A stretch of DNA of 6,828 nt from contig JAPLGR010000170.1 of NCBI GenBank assembly GCA_026390045.1, positions 1 to 6,828 of the forward strand, in the 5' to 3' direction. Each line of letters opens with the position of its first letter. Positions within the stretch are counted from its first letter, which is position 1. The translations under genes were made by a program, and so were the position numbers. Positions 5,394-6,828 of this stretch are shown here, in pieces. The notes beneath the pieces are model-generated. The model was not told the DNA's origin. It did no database searches and was given only the letters and a program-made list of their open reading frames with translations. Origin of the DNA: Chloroflexota bacterium. Its GTDB lineage: Bacteria > Chloroflexota > Anaerolineae > Anaerolineales > E44-bin32.

Positions 5394-6146
5394 ATGAGTG
5401 TCCGATGGTTGCCCGCGATTTCGCTCGTGGCCGTCGTGATCCTGGAGCTGGCGGGATGTGCGTCTGCTCCCGAGACCAACGAGCCGACAAGTGTGCCAGC
5501 GGTCCCCACCAACGCGGCAAGCGACCAGCCCACCTCCACTGCAGAGTCCACGCTCGATCCATACCCGGGCTGGACGACGTATGCGAACGAGTCCATCGGG
5601 CTGAGCTTCCGCTACCCATCGACCTGGTTTGGCCCAGGTGTGTATGAGTTCGAAGATGGGATTCGCCTGGCCGTCGGGTCGGATGTGGTGTACCCGTACG
5701 GGACCAGCCTCGAGGACCGGCAGCCCGGCGCCCCGAACGCGTACGGCGTCGTGATCCAGTACACGGTGAACCGCGCGGGATGGACGCTCGAGCAGTACCG
5801 CGCAGAACAGCCGTGGTTCGACGACTACCTGGCGGTGCTCGACATGCAAGATGGGGAGTCTTCGACCACCGCCCGGTCGCTGACGATGCGCGAGCGCAGC
5901 CTGACGGTGGGACGCTTCACCGGGGTCGAGTTCATCACAACGCTTTCGGAGACGGCGCAGACAGAGCGCTTCTACATGCGCACGGCCTTCTTGATGGATG
6001 AGAACCTGAATGTGCTGCAGATCGCCGGCTCGCCGGAGAACGTCGAGATCACCGATCCGGCCAATTGGCGCGCGGCGTTCGAATCCATCGACGGGGCGAA
6101 CCTGGCGACTTTCCGGACCCTGGTTGAGTCGATCCAGGTGGAGTGA
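5394..6146 (+). CDS. Predicted lipoprotein of unknown function, PsbP-like sequence style
   Basis: I do not recognise a specific function. The 250-residue protein begins with Arg4, a hydrophobic stretch (6-17) and the lipobox LAGC with Cys22, so it should be exported, acylated at that cysteine and held on the outer face of the cytoplasmic membrane. Cys22 is the only cysteine. Residues 23-56 form a Thr/Pro/Ser/Ala-rich linker, followed by a soluble domain starting with YANESIGLSFRYPSTW (63-78). A (G)-(L/F)-S-(F)-x-YP-x-x-W opening is typical of small secreted domains of the PsbP/DcrB-like type; this is a resemblance, not an assignment. No metal-binding cluster is visible. A glutamate at position 18, four residues before the acylated cysteine, is slightly unusual inside a signal peptide. 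It lies 128 bp after the ATPase and 153 bp before arsM, so co-function with either is uncertain. Confidence 0.82.
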   Translation: MSVRWLPAISLVAVVILELAGCASAPETNEPTSVPAVPTNAASDQPTSTAESTLDPYPGWTTYANESIGLSFRYPSTWFGPGVYEFEDGIRLAVGSDVVYPYGTSLEDRQPGAPNAYGVVIQYTVNRAGWTLEQYRAEQPWFDDYLAVLDMQDGESSTTARSLTMRERSLTVGRFTGVEFITTLSETAQTERFYMRTAFLMDENLNVLQIAGSPENVEITDPANWRAAFESIDGANLATFRTLVESIQVE

Positions 6147-6217
6147 CCGTGCACGTGTTGGAGTGATGGTTTCGGCCGCCTGTAGGGTGGGGGCCCGGGG
6201 GCTGCCGAGTCAAGTCG

Positions 6218-6226
6218 TGATAGAGT
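6218..6226 (+). promoter_or_regulatory. Possible extended -10 promoter element for arsM
   Basis: TGATAGAGT fits the extended -10 pattern TGn followed by a hexamer with 4 of 6 consensus bases. There is no recognisable -35 box at the proper distance. It is flanked by GAGTCA (6207-6212) and TGAATC (6226-6231), an inverted repeat with one mismatch that could be an operator. Transcription from here would leave a leader of roughly 65-70 nt before arsM. Confidence 0.33.
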
Positions 6227-6285
6227 GAATCGCGCCCAGCTGCGCCGGGGATTGCAGAGAGCGCCAATCGAAGCGCAAGACCGAT

Positions 6286-6293
6286 GGGAGGGA
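6286..6293 (+). promoter_or_regulatory. Ribosome-binding site of arsM
   Basis: GGGAGGGA, with a full GGAGG core at 6287-6291, lies 8 nt before the ATG at 6300 and fixes that start. The ATG at 6284 is in another frame. Confidence 0.75.
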
Positions 6294-6299
6294 CGGACG

Positions 6300-6828
6300 A
6301 TGACCGAAAAGGATGAGCGGATCCGGGCCGCAGTGCGGGACCACTACGGCGAGGTAGCCCGAGAAGGATGCGGCTGCGGTCCATCATCATGCTGTGGCGG
6401 AGAGGCCGCCGGATCGACGCAATCGTCTCGCCTGGGATACAGCGCTGAGGAGATCGCCAGCGTTCCTTCCGGGGCGGACCTCGGCCTCGGGTGCGGAAAT
6501 CCGCAGGCCATCGCCTCGCTGCGCCCGGGCGAGGTCGTGCTGGACCTGGGGAGCGGCGCCGGTTTTGACTGTCTTCTGGCCGCCCGACAGGTGGGGCCGG
6601 CCGGCAAGGTGATCGGCGTGGACATGACGCCGGACATGCTTGCGCGCGCCCGCGCCAATGCCGAGAAAGCCGGCGTCTCGAATGTGGAGTTCAGGCTCGG
6701 CGAGATCGAGCACCTGCCGGTAGCTGATGCCACGATTGATGTTGTCATCTCGAACTGCGTGATCACCCTCTCGCCCGAGAAGCCTGGTGTGCTGTGCGAG
6801 GCCTTCCGGGTGCTGCGTCCCGGCGGCC
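6300..6828 (+). CDS. arsM: Arsenite S-adenosylmethionine methyltransferase ArsM, N-terminal part (cut by window end)
   Basis: ArsM transfers methyl groups from S-adenosylmethionine to As(III) in the cytoplasm, giving methylated arsenicals. The first 176 residues are visible. The N-terminus carries HYGEVAREG followed by CGCG (24-27) and the cysteine pair Cys31-Cys32. GYSAEEIASVP (46-56) leads into GLGCGNP with Cys65, a family hallmark. The SAM site is VLDLGSGAGFDC (80-91) with the acidic strand-end Asp108 in VIGVDMTP. ISNCVITLSPEKP (150-162) holds Cys153. These match the As(III)-binding cysteines of ArsM; the C-terminal cysteine and the rest of the protein lie beyond the window. Most relatives, as I recall them, read CVINLSP where this one has CVITLSP. 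No ArsR-type regulator of its own is visible, and whether it belongs to an arsenic operon depends on downstream sequence. Confidence 0.93.
   Translation, partial: MTEKDERIRAAVRDHYGEVAREGCGCGPSSCCGGEAAGSTQSSRLGYSAEEIASVPSGADLGLGCGNPQAIASLRPGEVVLDLGSGAGFDCLLAARQVGPAGKVIGVDMTPDMLARARANAEKAGVSNVEFRLGEIEHLPVADATIDVVISNCVITLSPEKPGVLCEAFRVLRPGG

Noticed and set aside
1..6828. Mobile elements, CRISPR arrays, tRNA or rRNA genes
   Set aside because: No transposase, spaced direct-repeat array, tRNA cloverleaf or rRNA segment was seen; composition is even apart from the 2787-2836 promoter island.

Overview
The window is GC-rich (about two-thirds G+C by eye) bacterial DNA with every recognisable gene on the + strand. 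It reads as a metal-homeostasis neighbourhood: a metal-uptake operon, then a metal-sensing repressor with its efflux pump, then an unassigned lipoprotein, and finally the start of an arsenic-methylation gene. The fused CbiM-PDGLE protein, the Thr/Pro-rich lipoprotein linker and the type of ArsM would fit a high-GC Chloroflexota (Thermomicrobia-like) or similar bacterium. That placement is an inference from style; the window holds no rRNA or marker gene.

Positions 1-2677 hold the uptake operon. Bases 1-100 encode the last 32 residues of a Fur-family regulator, recognisable from its C-terminal GLCDRC. A group I energy-coupling-factor (ECF) transporter for cobalt or nickel follows closely: cbiM fused to a PDGLE (CbiN/NikN-like) domain, cbiQ, and cbiO. 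A perfect 14-bp inverted repeat fills the cbiM-cbiQ gap and ends just before the cbiQ start. cbiQ and cbiO are 3 bp apart. A single ATPase gene implies a CbiO homodimer.

Positions 2678-5265 hold a second transcription unit. An AT-rich island (about 2787-2836) carries a good sigma-70-type promoter overlapped by an imperfect palindrome. It drives a 115-residue ArsR/SmtB repressor with the three cysteines of the CmtR Cd/Pb sensors. The repressor gene overlaps by 4 bp (GTGA) a 690-residue P1B metal ATPase. This pump has all the catalytic motifs but a CSC motif where CPC is normally found in the membrane metal site.

Positions 5266-6299 hold a 250-residue lipoprotein of unknown function with a PsbP-like sequence feel. 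The intergenic stretches on either side carry small inverted repeats and a possible extended -10 element. From 6300 to the window end runs a truncated arsenite S-adenosylmethionine methyltransferase (arsM) with its cysteine pair and SAM-binding motif.

Taken together, the Fur-type regulator probably governs metal import through CbiMQO, while the CmtR-like repressor releases the ATPase when a toxic divalent metal accumulates. ArsM handles a separate stress, arsenic. The least ordinary elements are the CSC-type pump paired with a CmtR-type sensor, the conflict over where CbiM translation starts, and the strong hairpin in front of cbiQ.
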